58,478 bases of DNA from contig CALAIY010000019.1 in assembly GCA_937922595.1 (NCBI GenBank), positions 1-58,478 on the forward strand. The letters are read 5' to 3'. The DNA comes from an uncultured Verrucomicrobiales bacterium. Lineage in GTDB: Bacteria > Verrucomicrobiota > Verrucomicrobiia > Verrucomicrobiales > DEV007. Position 1 is the first letter of the stretch. Each line of letters opens with the position of its first letter. Made by a program: the position numbers and the translations under genes. Shown here one piece after another: positions 1 to 8,053 of this stretch. The notes under the pieces are model-generated. The model did no database searches. It was not told the origin of the DNA and was given only the letters and a program-made list of their open reading frames with translations.

Positions 1-6
1 GTTTTT

Positions 7-1179
7 TTAAGCGCCGATGAAGAAGACGGCGGATGCGGTGTAGCCGTGGACGTAATTGGTATCGCCTACGGGACCGATTTCGCCGTTGCAGAAGAAGCCG
101 GCGGAGGGGAGGGGGCCGAAGGAATCGGAGAGGACGCCGGCGTCGTGATTGGGCACGCCGAAGAGGTGGGAGCCGCGGCCGGTGCAGCTGAAGAGGAGGG
201 AGGCGGCGGGCTTGGGGACTTTGCTGTTGAGCGCTTTGGCTCTGATGCGGAGGTCTTCGTCTGCGGTGTCGCCATCGCGGAGCTGGAATTGTAGGGTCTG
301 GCCGACGCGGGGGAAGGCTCCGAGGGCGATGGCTCCGGCGTCGGGGTCGCCGCCGAGGATATTGCGGACGAGGAAGTCCCCGCGCTTGAAGTCTTCGAGG
401 TATTCGCTGGTGGCGAGGCCGGCAAAGATGTTTCCCTGGACGCTTTGTCGGGTGTCTGGATCGAGGGTCTCGACGGCTTCTTCGAGCATCGTGTAGGCGG
501 GCTTGGAGGCGATGCTGTAGACGACGTTTTCGTTGGTGGCGGTGATGGTGTAGGGCTCGCCGATGGGGCGGCAGCCTTGGCTGACGACGCCTTCGAGGCG
601 GATGCCTTTGCCGAAGCCGATGGCGATGCATTCGGAGGGGTTGATCTGGCCGTTGTGGAGGAGGAAGAAGTCTTCGGGGCGGCGGGCACCGGAGGCGAGG
701 CCGCCGAAGATGGGGGTGCCGGGGAAGGCGGCGTTCCATTGGCGGAGCCAAGATTCTCCATCAAAGGTGGCGGGATTGGCCATGGCGATCCAGCTGTGGG
801 TATCGGTGGTTTTCCCTGCGAGGGCGGCCCATTTTTCGGGTGATGGGGAGGCGGCTACGTCTTCTTGGGAGAGGTGGGCGACGTGGATCTCGGCTTCGGG
901 CGCGGCGAGGAGCATGAGTGAGACTCCCGATACATTTTCGCTTTCTTCGGCTTCGCCGATGATGCCATCTGCGGAGCAGCCGACGACGTGGGTGGCACGA
1001 CCGTAGACTTGAACGATTTCTTGGAGATCGGCGAGGTGGGGTGCCCAGTCTGCACTGGCGAAGACGAAGGCGATTGCTGCGGTGGTGCCAAGCTCCTCGT
1101 GGCAGGTCTTAACCGCTTCGATGAGTTTATCTTCATCAAAGGTAGAGAGGAAGACGCGGGAGGAGGCGGTGATGGACAA
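7..1179 (-). CDS. FIST domain protein (FIST_N + FIST_C)
   Basis: This is a cytosolic protein of the FIST family, a sensory domain thought to bind small ligands such as amino acids. The N-terminal part (about residues 5-210 of 390) carries the FIST_N pattern, including the FASADW strand, the GCSADGIIG segment and FGGLASG. The C-terminal part carries FIST_C, including the LLFSCTGRG segment and the terminal GFFCNGEIGP motif. The open frame runs upstream to 1242, but that lies inside tRNA-Leu. I therefore choose the TTG at 1179, which gives a normal FIST N-terminus; no strong Shine-Dalgarno is visible, so the start is uncertain. It has no fused GGDEF, kinase or chemotaxis domain, so its output partner is unknown. 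It lies just downstream of the tRNA. Confidence 0.85.
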   Translation of the reverse strand: MSITASSRVFLSTFDEDKLIEAVKTCHEELGTTAAIAFVFASADWAPHLADLQEIVQVYGRATHVVGCSADGIIGEAEESENVSGVSLMLLAAPEAEIHVAHLSQEDVAASPSPEKWAALAGKTTDTHSWIAMANPATFDGESWLRQWNAAFPGTPIFGGLASGARRPEDFFLLHNGQINPSECIAIGFGKGIRLEGVVSQGCRPIGEPYTITATNENVVYSIASKPAYTMLEEAVETLDPDTRQSVQGNIFAGLATSEYLEDFKRGDFLVRNILGGDPDAGAIALGAFPRVGQTLQFQLRDGDTADEDLRIRAKALNSKVPKPAASLLFSCTGRGSHLFGVPNHDAGVLSDSFGPLPSAGFFCNGEIGPVGDTNYVHGYTASAVFFIGA

Positions 1180-1199
1180 CGGAGCTGGAAAAAGAGGAG

Positions 1200-1285
1200 T
1201 GGTACCAGGGACAGGAATCGAACCTGCACGAGCAAAGCTCACCAGAACCTAAATCTGGCGCGTCTACCAATTTCGCCACCCTGGC
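1200..1285 (-). tRNA. tRNA-Leu (anticodon UAG)
   Basis: The reverse strand folds as an 86-nt class II tRNA including an encoded CCA end. The acceptor stem GCCAGGG pairs with CCCTGGT with one G-U pair. The anticodon stem CCAGA/TCTGG encloses TTTAGGT, giving anticodon TAG (leucine, CUA codons). There is a variable arm and a GGTTCGATTCC T-arm. A short T-run (CTCTTTTTCC) follows the 3' end and may help termination. The FIST gene begins about 20 nt downstream. Confidence 0.97.
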
Positions 1286-1336
1286 ATGGATGTCGGGAGG
1301 GGAAGGTGGCGAGGTGAGGCGGTGGTGCAAGTGCGA

Positions 1337-2743
1337 TCAGAAGCGTCCGCGATTTGCTTGGGGGGAGGTGGTCTTGGTGCCTTGGGCTTCGATGGTGCCG
1401 AAGCCTTGGCGGTCGAAGTTGGCGTTGTCGGTGAAGATGGAGACGTTTCCGGAGGCGCGGACGCGTGAGCCGGGGTCTACTTGGACGGTGCGGCCGGAGA
1501 GTTGGGTGGTGGGGGAATTGAGCTGGACGTCGCCGGAGAAGCGGAGGCGGCTGTCGCCGGTGGCGTAGAGGCGGATGAGGCGGGAGGCGTCGATGCGGCT
1601 GTTGTTGAGGACGAGGGCGTCGCGGCCGCCGGTGTTGAAGGTGCGGGCGCGGACGATATCAGCGGCGAGGACGGAGTTGTTGATTGTGAGGGTGCGTTGG
1701 AAGATCTCGCCGGCGTCGATGGAGATTCCGCCACGGCGGGTGAATTTGGAGCCTTCGATGGTGATGTTTTCGCCGAAGTTTGCGAGGGCGATGGCTTGGG
1801 CGAGGGCGTTGAGATCGGTGCTGTTGGTGACGCGGATGGGGGCGAGCTCTTTGCCGTCGGTGAGATTTCCACGGTCGGCGTTGTTGGCGATGGTGACGCC
1901 TTCGCGGGTGGCGGTGCTGCCTCCTGCGGGGGCGGCGATGCCATTTTCAGAGCGGGTACCGGTGTTTTCTCCGGAGACTTGGGATGGGATGATTGGGACT
2001 GTTTGCCTCGGACCGAGGCTGAGTGAGGAGGGTCAACAAGCTCCTCCGTGGCTCCCTCCAGCGGCACCGCTTCCCGCTGCGGCAGCGCTGCCTCCGCTGC
2101 CACTACCACCACTACCACCTCCACTGCTACTGCCGCTGCTATTTTGATTGGATGATGAGGAGGTGCTGCCACCGATTTCGGCGCTATCGCCATCGCCGTT
2201 GAGGGAGACGTTTGATTTTATGAGGAGGCCTTTCTCGATTTCGCGCTGTTGCTTGCGTAGTGCTCGTTCCATGGATCGTGCGGTGGGCAGCTCCGGGTTG
2301 GTTTTGGAGAGGAGGCGTGCGGTGGAGTGGATTGTTCCAAGATCAATTTCGATGGCGGCGGGGAGGTTGCGGGCACCCTCTTCAACGAGGATGAGCTGAC
2401 CTGCTTGGAGTTCGATAAATTGGCGGCTGTTTTGCGCGAGGCGCACATCAATGCGGCCTTCGAGGCAGGTGATTTTTGCGTTTCCGCGGGAGGTGGAGAC
2501 GAGTGCGGTGCCTTTACTGCGGAGGGTGACTGGGCCGACATCGAGCGCTTCGCTACGTCGGACGAGGCTGCGGCCACTGGCGACGAGTGCGGTGCCACCG
2601 AGGAGTGCTCCAGAGTCGATCTGGGCGCTATCCGCAAGGCGGAAAACTCCGCCGCCGCGGGTGGTGCGGTCGCTGGCGGCATCGGCAGTGAATACGGTGA
2701 ATGCCAGGGCGGCAGTGATGGTGGTGGTGAGGATCGAGCGCAT
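1337..2743 (-). CDS. Secreted FecR-domain protein continuing through an in-frame UGA into a repeat-like domain; candidate selenoprotein
   Basis: A signal peptide (residues 1-22) leads into a FecR-type domain (about 30-150) and a Gly/Ser-rich linker ending GGSHGGAC at residue 236. A TGA at 2033-2035 (codon 237) then interrupts the frame. The same frame stays open for 231 more codons to a TGA at 1337, with the C-ending codons typical of real genes here (gcc, atc, aac, ctc). That tail has repeated strand-like segments such as DALVLNNSRIDASRLIRLYA, resembling surface beta-helix repeats. It has no ATG, GTG or TTG near its beginning, so independent translation is unlikely. A hairpin follows the TGA (2005-2019). 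If decoded as Sec, the protein is 468 residues with a vicinal Cys-Sec pair on a flexible linker. Alternatives are a 236-residue FecR protein (2033-2743) with a decayed tail, or a sequence error. FecR identity is secure; decoding is not. Confidence 0.6.
2005..2019 (-). promoter_or_regulatory. Candidate bacterial SECIS hairpin downstream of the UGA at 2033
   Basis: On the minus strand GCCTCG-GTC-CGAGGC is a perfect 6-bp stem with a GUC loop. The loop begins 19 nt after the UGA at 2033-2035. The bacterial SECIS model as I know it asks for a stem-loop whose apical loop lies about 16-37 nt from the UGA and has a G in its first two bases; both hold. No T-run follows and the frame continues, so it is not an ordinary terminator. 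Confidence 0.55.
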
Positions 2744-2768
2744 GGTCGCGATGGATAAAAGGGTGGTT

Positions 2769-3725
2769 CTAAAAACGGAAGGAGGCGCGGAGGGTCGGCC
2801 CGGCGGTGGTGTTTTCGTAGTCGAAGGTGTCGAGATTGGATTCGCTGATGAAGTAGGCGAGTGAGCCTCCGATGCTGAACCATTCGCGGGGGACGTAATC
2901 GAGGGCGACGGATGCAGAGTAGTTTAGATCATCGTGTTGGTCGTAGTGGAGAAGGCTGACTCCGGCGGTAGCGGTGGCTTTCCAGCGGGGGGCGAGCTTT
3001 ATTGTGTAGACGCCGATTAGGCTGTATTCGTCGCGTTGCGCTTCTTCGGCGCTGGCGGAAAGACTGACGTCGGCATTGGCTCCGATGAATAGGGTGCTGT
3101 TTCTCCCGAGGGTGAAAAGTCGGCTGAGGCCTGCGGTGGCGCTGAAGTTGGCGAAGAGTTCCTCGCCGAAATCGTCGGGGAGCGAGAGCCTGTAGTAACG
3201 TGCTCCGAGCGTGGCGACGAATTGGCCGGGGAGGAGCTGGATGAAATTGGCGGAGGTATCGACTCGGTCGAAATCAAGGATGTCGAGTTCACGGTAGCGG
3301 AGCGTCTGTTCCTGGACGCTGAGACTGATGTATGAACTGGTGAGAAGCGGGGCGGCGGTGAGGCTCGAAAGGGGGACTGTGGCGGCTAGCGAAAGGTTCT
3401 GGGAAAATATCTCGTCTTCTTCATTCATGACCGGGCTGAGCGCGGCATTCGTCTGGTAGGTGTAGCTGGCGGAGGCATTGATTGAAAAAAATTGCCAGGG
3501 GTCGTTCCGGACGAGCACTTCCTGCTCGCCGTAGGCGGATTGGTTTGCGGATGAGGAGGATTCTGCAGCTTGGGAGGCGACCTTCGCCACGGCGGGGAGA
3601 GTTTGCTCGGAGAGCGGACGGATGTTTTGAATTCCGGTGTCCCGACGTTGGAGTGAGGAATCTTGGGCGTTGGCACCGATCATCGCTGATGCGAGAAGAA
3701 GGGCGGAGAGGATGGGGGATCGCAT
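2769..3725 (-). CDS. Outer-membrane beta-barrel protein
   Basis: A 318-residue protein with a signal peptide (MRSPILSALLLASAMIGANA). Beyond about residue 85 it consists mainly of alternating amphipathic strands and ends in the aromatic strand LRASFRF, typical of barrels inserted by the BAM machinery. The frame is open to 3875, but upstream of the chosen ATG it only overlaps the preceding gene, so I start at 3725. It sits between the thioredoxin-like gene (9-nt gap) and the FecR gene (25-nt gap), so the three probably form one transcript. A surface or porin role is likely; the substrate is unknown. Confidence 0.8.
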   Translation of the reverse strand: MRSPILSALLLASAMIGANAQDSSLQRRDTGIQNIRPLSEQTLPAVAKVASQAAESSSSANQSAYGEQEVLVRNDPWQFFSINASASYTYQTNAALSPVMNEEDEIFSQNLSLAATVPLSSLTAAPLLTSSYISLSVQEQTLRYRELDILDFDRVDTSANFIQLLPGQFVATLGARYYRLSLPDDFGEELFANFSATAGLSRLFTLGRNSTLFIGANADVSLSASAEEAQRDEYSLIGVYTIKLAPRWKATATAGVSLLHYDQHDDLNYSASVALDYVPREWFSIGGSLAYFISESNLDTFDYENTTAGPTLRASFRF

Positions 3726-3735
3726 GAGGGAGGAT

Positions 3736-4776
3736 TTAAAATTCGAATTCGGGTAATTCGACGCGGACCCGGAAAAATTGTGCGGGAGGGGAGCCGTCTG
3801 TTGCGACGGCAGCATCGCGGCGCACGGTGACGAATTCGGTGCCGGTGCCGTCGTAAGGATCGGTGACGTCGACATCTAAGAAGCCTTCAGCATTCCAAGT
3901 AACCCCATCCGATGACATTTCGGGGATGTATTTGAGACGCTGGCCTTCGCCGCCGAGCCTGCGGCGATAGGTAATGGAGGGAAAATTGTCTTTTCCGATT
4001 TCCATGATTTCCATTCGGGGCTGTGCCGATGGGAGGTATCGCTTGGGGTCTCCGGAAAACGCGTAGCTCAATAAAAGCGGCTGGTTGGATTCGGTGATAT
4101 CGGTGGAGAACACATCGATGTTTTCGACGAAATCTAATTCCCAAGGATCGGGGATGCCGTCGATATCCGAGTCCGAGACGGCGGAGCGGGTTGTTTCCAG
4201 GATGAAGTTTTTGAAAATTTCGCGGTTGCTGGCGTTATCGAGGCCCTTTTTCAGGAGGTTTTGAAATGCGAGGAAACGGTTGTTTTGGTCTACGATGAGG
4301 AGGTCGCGTTGTTGGATGCTGTTGCCTTCGATAACGTTGCCTTCGCCGTCGATTTTCGTAGGGATGATCCAGCTAGTGTAGGGTTCGTTGCCAGGATCTG
4401 GGATAGGAGAGCCGTTGGCGTCGAATTTCCCTTCGCGCATCCATGGCAGTCTGCTGTTGCGAAACATTTGGTCATTTAGGGTTTCTCCGCGGCGGTGGAT
4501 TCCGATTATCTCGACGGGAATCGGAGTGTCCGCTGTATCGAACTCATCCTGAAGTTGTTCCAAGATCTCAAACTGAGATCGGCAGATGGGTCACCATTCG
4601 GCACCGAAATAGACGACCGTGATGCGCTGGAGATAGTCTCGTGGTGAAATTTCCTGTCCGAAGCGCTCAGAATTTGGGGAGAGGTCCTCGCTGGTGAATG
4701 CCGGTTGAAGAAAGCTCTGGGAAAAAGCGGTAGAAGCTGTGGCAAGAAGGACAGAGACGGTGAGGGGGTGGATCAT
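3736..4776 (-). CDS. Secreted thioredoxin-like selenoprotein (UPIC redox motif)
   Basis: A signal peptide (about residues 1-19) is followed by a thioredoxin-type beta strand VVYFGAEW. An in-frame TGA comes next (4591-4593, codon 62), then PICRSQFEILEQL. The context is the classic FxAxWCxxC redox site with the first, nucleophilic cysteine replaced by UGA (U62-P-I-C65). Both sides are one frame: 61 codons before and 284 after, 346 residues in all. A perfect hairpin lies 17 nt after the UGA (4560-4582). I read this as selenocysteine. The C-terminal half has a DSDIDGIPDPWE calcium-loop-like segment and a tail (PAQFFRVRVEL) of the kind seen on verrucomicrobial secreted proteins. It is the first gene of a minus-strand operon with the beta-barrel and FecR genes. 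No Sec machinery lies in this window. A Cys-to-stop mutation or sequencing error is the alternative. Confidence 0.82.
4560..4582 (-). promoter_or_regulatory. Candidate bacterial SECIS hairpin downstream of the UGA at 4591
   Basis: On the minus strand GATCTCA-GTT-TGAGATC is a perfect 7-bp stem with a GUU loop. Two further C-G pairs form at its base across a 2-nt TT bulge. Ten nucleotides separate the UGA from the inner stem and 17 separate it from the loop, whose first base is G. Position, size and loop fit the bacterial SECIS model that SelB recognises. Confidence 0.75.
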
Positions 4777-4893
4777 TTGGACGAGGGTTATGCGCAGTGG
4801 AGAGGGTAAGACCGCAATTATTCCGAAAAAAGGTTAATTTTTCTGAATGGGGAAACCTGCTTGAGCCTTATCGCCGTCGCGCGAGGATAGGCG

Positions 4894-6330
4894 ATGGCAG
4901 AAAATGAGTATGATGCAGTAGTGGTAGGCTCCGGACCAAACGGCCTCGCGGCGGCTCTCACTCTATTGGATGCCAGGAAATCGGTGCTCGTGCTTGAGGC
5001 GCGAGAAACGCCGGGCGGCGGAATGCGGACGAAGGAGCTTACGCTGCCTGGCTTCCGGCACGACGTGTGTGCGGCGGTGCATGCAATGGCTCCGGTGGCA
5101 CCATTCTTTCGGAGGTGGATGCCGGATCTGGAAGCCGCCGGGCTGGAGCTGGTTGAGCCGGAGTTGGTGGTAGCGCACCCGCTTGATGGTGGACGTGCCG
5201 CGTGGCAGGCGAAGTCGCTGGAAAAGACGATAGAAGATCTTGGGAGTGATGGCGGTGGCTGGGATTCGTTGATTGGAACAACCGCGCGAGGGGATGTGCC
5301 AGGGTTTTATGAGGAAGTGCTGGGGCCGGCATCGCTGCTGCCGAAACGGCCTTTTGCGCTGGCGAAATTTGGCGTGAAGGCGGTGTGGCCAGCGGTGGCG
5401 ATCGCTAAGCACTATTTTTCCACGGAGGAGGGGCGGGCGCTTTTCGCCGGACATGCGGCACACTCAATTTTGCCGCTCGAGGATCCGCTCACAGCGGCGG
5501 TGGGAATGGCTTTGGCAGTGTCCGGTCACGAAGGCGGATGGCCTCTGGCCAGGGGCGGGAGTGCTTCGCTCGCGAATGCCCTCGTGAAGGTGGTAGAAGG
5601 CAAAGGCGGTGTCGTGCGATGTGGCGAGGAGGTGAGCGATATTAGGGCCTTACCTGCGGCGCGCGCTTACCTATTTGATACCGGGCCGCAGGCAATGGCT
5701 CGAATTTGTCATGACCGACTCCCGAAGCGATATCAAAAAAAGCTGCAAGGATTCCGCTATGGGCCGGGCGTTTTTAAGCTCGATCTTGCTCTATCAGGCG
5801 AGGTTCCTTGGACGAACGAATTGTGCGGGAAAGCGGCCACTATTCATGTGGGAGGGACTTTAGAAGAGATCGCATTTTCTGAAAGTGAGTGCTGGCAGGG
5901 GCGCGTTTCCGAAAAGCCGTTTGTCCTGGTCGTTCAGCCTGGAGTCTGTGATGCTTCACGCGCTCCTGAAGGAAAGCATACGCTGTGGGCTTATTGCCAC
6001 GTGCCGCATGGCTACGAAGGCGATGCGAGTGAAGCGATCCTTTCTCAAATAGAGCGTTTCGCCCCTGGTTTCCGCGATCTTATCCTGGCAACTCATACGA
6101 TGACGCCGGCTAACTTCGAGAGTTACAATGCCAATTACATTGGCGGCGATATCGTGGGCGGTGTGCAGGATTGGAGGCAGCTGTTTACCCGTCCGCTCGC
6201 GCAATTTGATCCTTATGCCACTGCGGCGAAAGATATCTTCCTCTGCTCAAGTTCCACGCCACCGGGTGGTGGCGTGCATGGGATGTGCGGGATGAAGGCG
6301 GCGGAATCGGTTTTGCGGAAGCTGTTTTAG
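4894..6330 (+). CDS. FAD-dependent phytoene-desaturase-like oxidoreductase
   Basis: A 478-residue NAD(P)/FAD-binding amine-oxidase/CrtI-like protein. The N-terminal Rossmann motif VVVGSGPNGLAAAL (residues 10-23) is followed by the VLVLEAR acidic end and the GGGMRTKELTLPGF segment typical of the phytoene dehydrogenase superfamily. The C-terminus has the SSSTPPGGGVHGMCG flavin motif. It has no signal peptide and should act in the cytosol or at the membrane. No carotenoid genes lie nearby, so the substrate cannot be named. A GAGGA element precedes the ATG. It is divergent from the selenoprotein operon and ends immediately next to the opposite-strand nitroreductase. Confidence 0.88.
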   Translation: MAENEYDAVVVGSGPNGLAAALTLLDARKSVLVLEARETPGGGMRTKELTLPGFRHDVCAAVHAMAPVAPFFRRWMPDLEAAGLELVEPELVVAHPLDGGRAAWQAKSLEKTIEDLGSDGGGWDSLIGTTARGDVPGFYEEVLGPASLLPKRPFALAKFGVKAVWPAVAIAKHYFSTEEGRALFAGHAAHSILPLEDPLTAAVGMALAVSGHEGGWPLARGGSASLANALVKVVEGKGGVVRCGEEVSDIRALPAARAYLFDTGPQAMARICHDRLPKRYQKKLQGFRYGPGVFKLDLALSGEVPWTNELCGKAATIHVGGTLEEIAFSESECWQGRVSEKPFVLVVQPGVCDASRAPEGKHTLWAYCHVPHGYEGDASEAILSQIERFAPGFRDLILATHTMTPANFESYNANYIGGDIVGGVQDWRQLFTRPLAQFDPYATAAKDIFLCSSSTPPGGGVHGMCGMKAAESVLRKLF

Positions 6331-6969
6331 CTAGAGAAATTCCACGACTTTCTCGGTGGCAAAGCGCACTTTTTCGCGTGCTGCTGCGTGGTCGTCCGCC
6401 GCGCGGAAACCGATCGCACAGCATACCACAGGCACGAGCCCTTTTGCTTCGAGGCCGAGAATTTCAGAATACTGAGTGGCGTCGAAGCCTTCCATGGGAC
6501 AGGCGTCGATTTGCTCAGCAGCGCATACTGTCATCAGTTGGCCGAGGGCGATGTAGACTTGTTTCTCCATCCATTTAGCGCGTGCATCGCCGTCCATTGC
6601 TCCCAGGAAACCGCCGATCATTTCTTCGTAGCCGGCGAAGGACTCGCGCGGGACTTTTTGTGTCTCCGCAGCGAGATCGAGGAATTCGATGGCGTCTTCT
6701 GGGGAGTATGTGGCGGGACGGCAGAGGATGAAGTGGTGAGAGCAGGTGCTCACCTGGGGTTGATTCCAACTTACTTTCTGAAGTGATTCTTTGGTCGATT
6801 GATCGGTGACGACGAGAAATTTCCACGTCTGCAATCCGAATGACGATGGAGTGAGGCGAAGCGATTCTACAATGAGTGCCACTTGCTCTTCTGAGAGTTT
6901 TTTTGTGGGGTCGAAAGATTTGGTTGCGTAGCGCCAGCGGAGGGCATCGAGGATTGCGTTTTCGGGCAT
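6331..6969 (-). CDS. NAD(P)H-dependent nitroreductase family protein
   Basis: A 212-residue FMN enzyme of the NfsB-like nitroreductase family. Near the N-terminus ALRWRYATKSFDPTKKL matches the RxSxRxFxxxxL pattern that starts the family. TPSSFGLQTWKFLVV is the conserved FMN-contacting segment. ACPMEGFDATQYSEILGL is the usual PxxGF motif. The ATG at 6969 is preferred because extension to 7071 overlaps the divergent gene at 7021. The likely role is two-electron reduction of nitroaromatics or quinones, or flavin reduction. It converges with the oxidoreductase with no spacer, which leaves no room for a terminator between them. Confidence 0.9.
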   Translation of the reverse strand: MPENAILDALRWRYATKSFDPTKKLSEEQVALIVESLRLTPSSFGLQTWKFLVVTDQSTKESLQKVSWNQPQVSTCSHHFILCRPATYSPEDAIEFLDLAAETQKVPRESFAGYEEMIGGFLGAMDGDARAKWMEKQVYIALGQLMTVCAAEQIDACPMEGFDATQYSEILGLEAKGLVPVVCCAIGFRAADDHAAAREKVRFATEKVVEFL

Positions 6970-7020
6970 GATGGCGAGTGTGGCATTGCTGGCCTTGAGG
7001 CCAAACCTTTTTTTCTTTCT

Positions 7021-7341
7021 GTGACTGCACCTGATAATATTCAATCCGTGGGCGACATGATCGCTATTCACTGGGCCGATTCGTCCGAGAGCTACTATCC
7101 GATGGATGTGCTTCGGGCGGCTTCCCCGAGCGCGGAGACCGCCGGTGAGCGCGACCTCTTCGGCAAGCTTATTGGGGGGAATCCTGGCCAGGAATATCCG
7201 GGCGTCACCGTCACCGGATGGGAGGGGGTAGGGGGATACGCTGTGCTGTTTAAATTTTCAGATGGGCACGCCACTGGGATCTACACTTTCGATTATCTCA
7301 GGAAGCTAGGCATAGCGCTCAGTGAAAACGGCCTGGTGTAG
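7021..7341 (+). CDS. DUF971 domain protein
   Basis: A 106-residue protein that is almost entirely a DUF971 (gamma-butyrobetaine hydroxylase N-terminal-like) domain. IAIHWADSSESYYPMDVLR and the GHATGIYTFDYLRKL tail are recognisable. In hydroxylases this domain binds Zn through Cys/His, but those cysteines are absent here. Stand-alone copies are often near Fe-S or Mrp-type genes, which are not adjacent in this case. The GTG start keeps the usual N-terminal lead-in; an ATG 12 codons downstream is the alternative. It overlaps the following methyltransferase gene by 20 nt, so the pair is probably co-translated. Confidence 0.8.
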   Translation: MTAPDNIQSVGDMIAIHWADSSESYYPMDVLRAASPSAETAGERDLFGKLIGGNPGQEYPGVTVTGWEGVGGYAVLFKFSDGHATGIYTFDYLRKLGIALSENGLV

Positions 7342-7999
7342 TCTCGCTGCCGCCTTTGTGGTTGCGGTTTCTCCGGCAGAGGAAATTCCCCAGCCGCTTG
7401 CAGAATATCTTGGCCGCACCATCGCGACTACGATGCACTGGAAAGGTGCGGGCTGGCTGATTCGGGCGACGCGAGAGCGCGAAGAAAATGCGGCAAAGAT
7501 GCTCGAAGAGCTTCGGCTCGTCGAAGGGATGCGGGTCTGCGACCTCGGTTGTGGGAATGGTTACCATGTGCTTCCGATGGCAAGGAAAGTGGGGAAATCG
7601 GGGCAGGTGATCGGAGCTGATATTCAGAAGGAGATGCTCCAGATGCTTGAGGCCAGAGCGAAAGGGGAAGGCTTGGAGAATATTCAGACCGTGCTTTCCC
7701 TTCCGCATGATCCGAAGCTACCAGAGTCATCAGTAGATCTCGTGCTCATGGTCGATGTATATCATGAAGTAAACTATCCGGTGCAATTGCTCGCGGGAAT
7801 AAAAAAGGCGCTCCGGCCGGGAGGACGTGTCGTGCTTGTCGAATACCGTGCGGAAGATCCCACCGTCCCGATCAAGCCCTTGCACAAAATGAGTAAGGAG
7901 CAGATTCACAAAGAAATGGTCGCCAATGGCTTCAAGCTCTCCCGGGCTTACGAGGGGTTACCTTGGCAGCACCTTTTGTTCTACGCTCCCTCCAAGTAG
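7322..7999 (+). CDS. Exported class I SAM-dependent methyltransferase
   Basis: A 225-residue protein with a Rossmann-type methyltransferase core. Motif I is VCDLGCGNGYHVLPMA (about residues 72-87), followed by GADIQKEML and the SVDLVLMVDVYHEV strand. The ALRPGGRVVLVEYRAE segment is typical of UbiE/Methyltransf_11 families. Unusually, the N-terminus (KTAWCSLAAAFVVAVSPAEE) reads as a signal peptide, which would put the enzyme in the periplasm where free SAM is not expected. The GTG start overlaps DUF971. The next in-frame start candidates would remove the signal but also cut into the sequence before the domain. The substrate is unknown. Confidence 0.82.
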   Translation: MKTAWCSLAAAFVVAVSPAEEIPQPLAEYLGRTIATTMHWKGAGWLIRATREREENAAKMLEELRLVEGMRVCDLGCGNGYHVLPMARKVGKSGQVIGADIQKEMLQMLEARAKGEGLENIQTVLSLPHDPKLPESSVDLVLMVDVYHEVNYPVQLLAGIKKALRPGGRVVLVEYRAEDPTVPIKPLHKMSKEQIHKEMVANGFKLSRAYEGLPWQHLLFYAPSK

Positions 8000-8053
8000 G
8001 GAGGTTCGAATGATTACCGCTTGTCCTCCGGGTAGAGATCACCATTATTGTGT

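Noticed and set aside
1180-1242. FIST protein start at 1242
   Set aside because: It would place the N-terminus inside tRNA-Leu; the TTG at 1179 gives a normal domain start.
2005-2019. Rho-independent terminator after the FecR stop
   Set aside because: The stem lacks a T-run and lies inside a frame that remains coding for 231 codons.
1477-2193. Long minus-strand frame of 238 codons rich in Ser/Pro/Ala
   Set aside because: It is the out-of-frame shadow of the FecR gene tail; the frame ending at 1337 has proper codon use and continues the FecR frame exactly.
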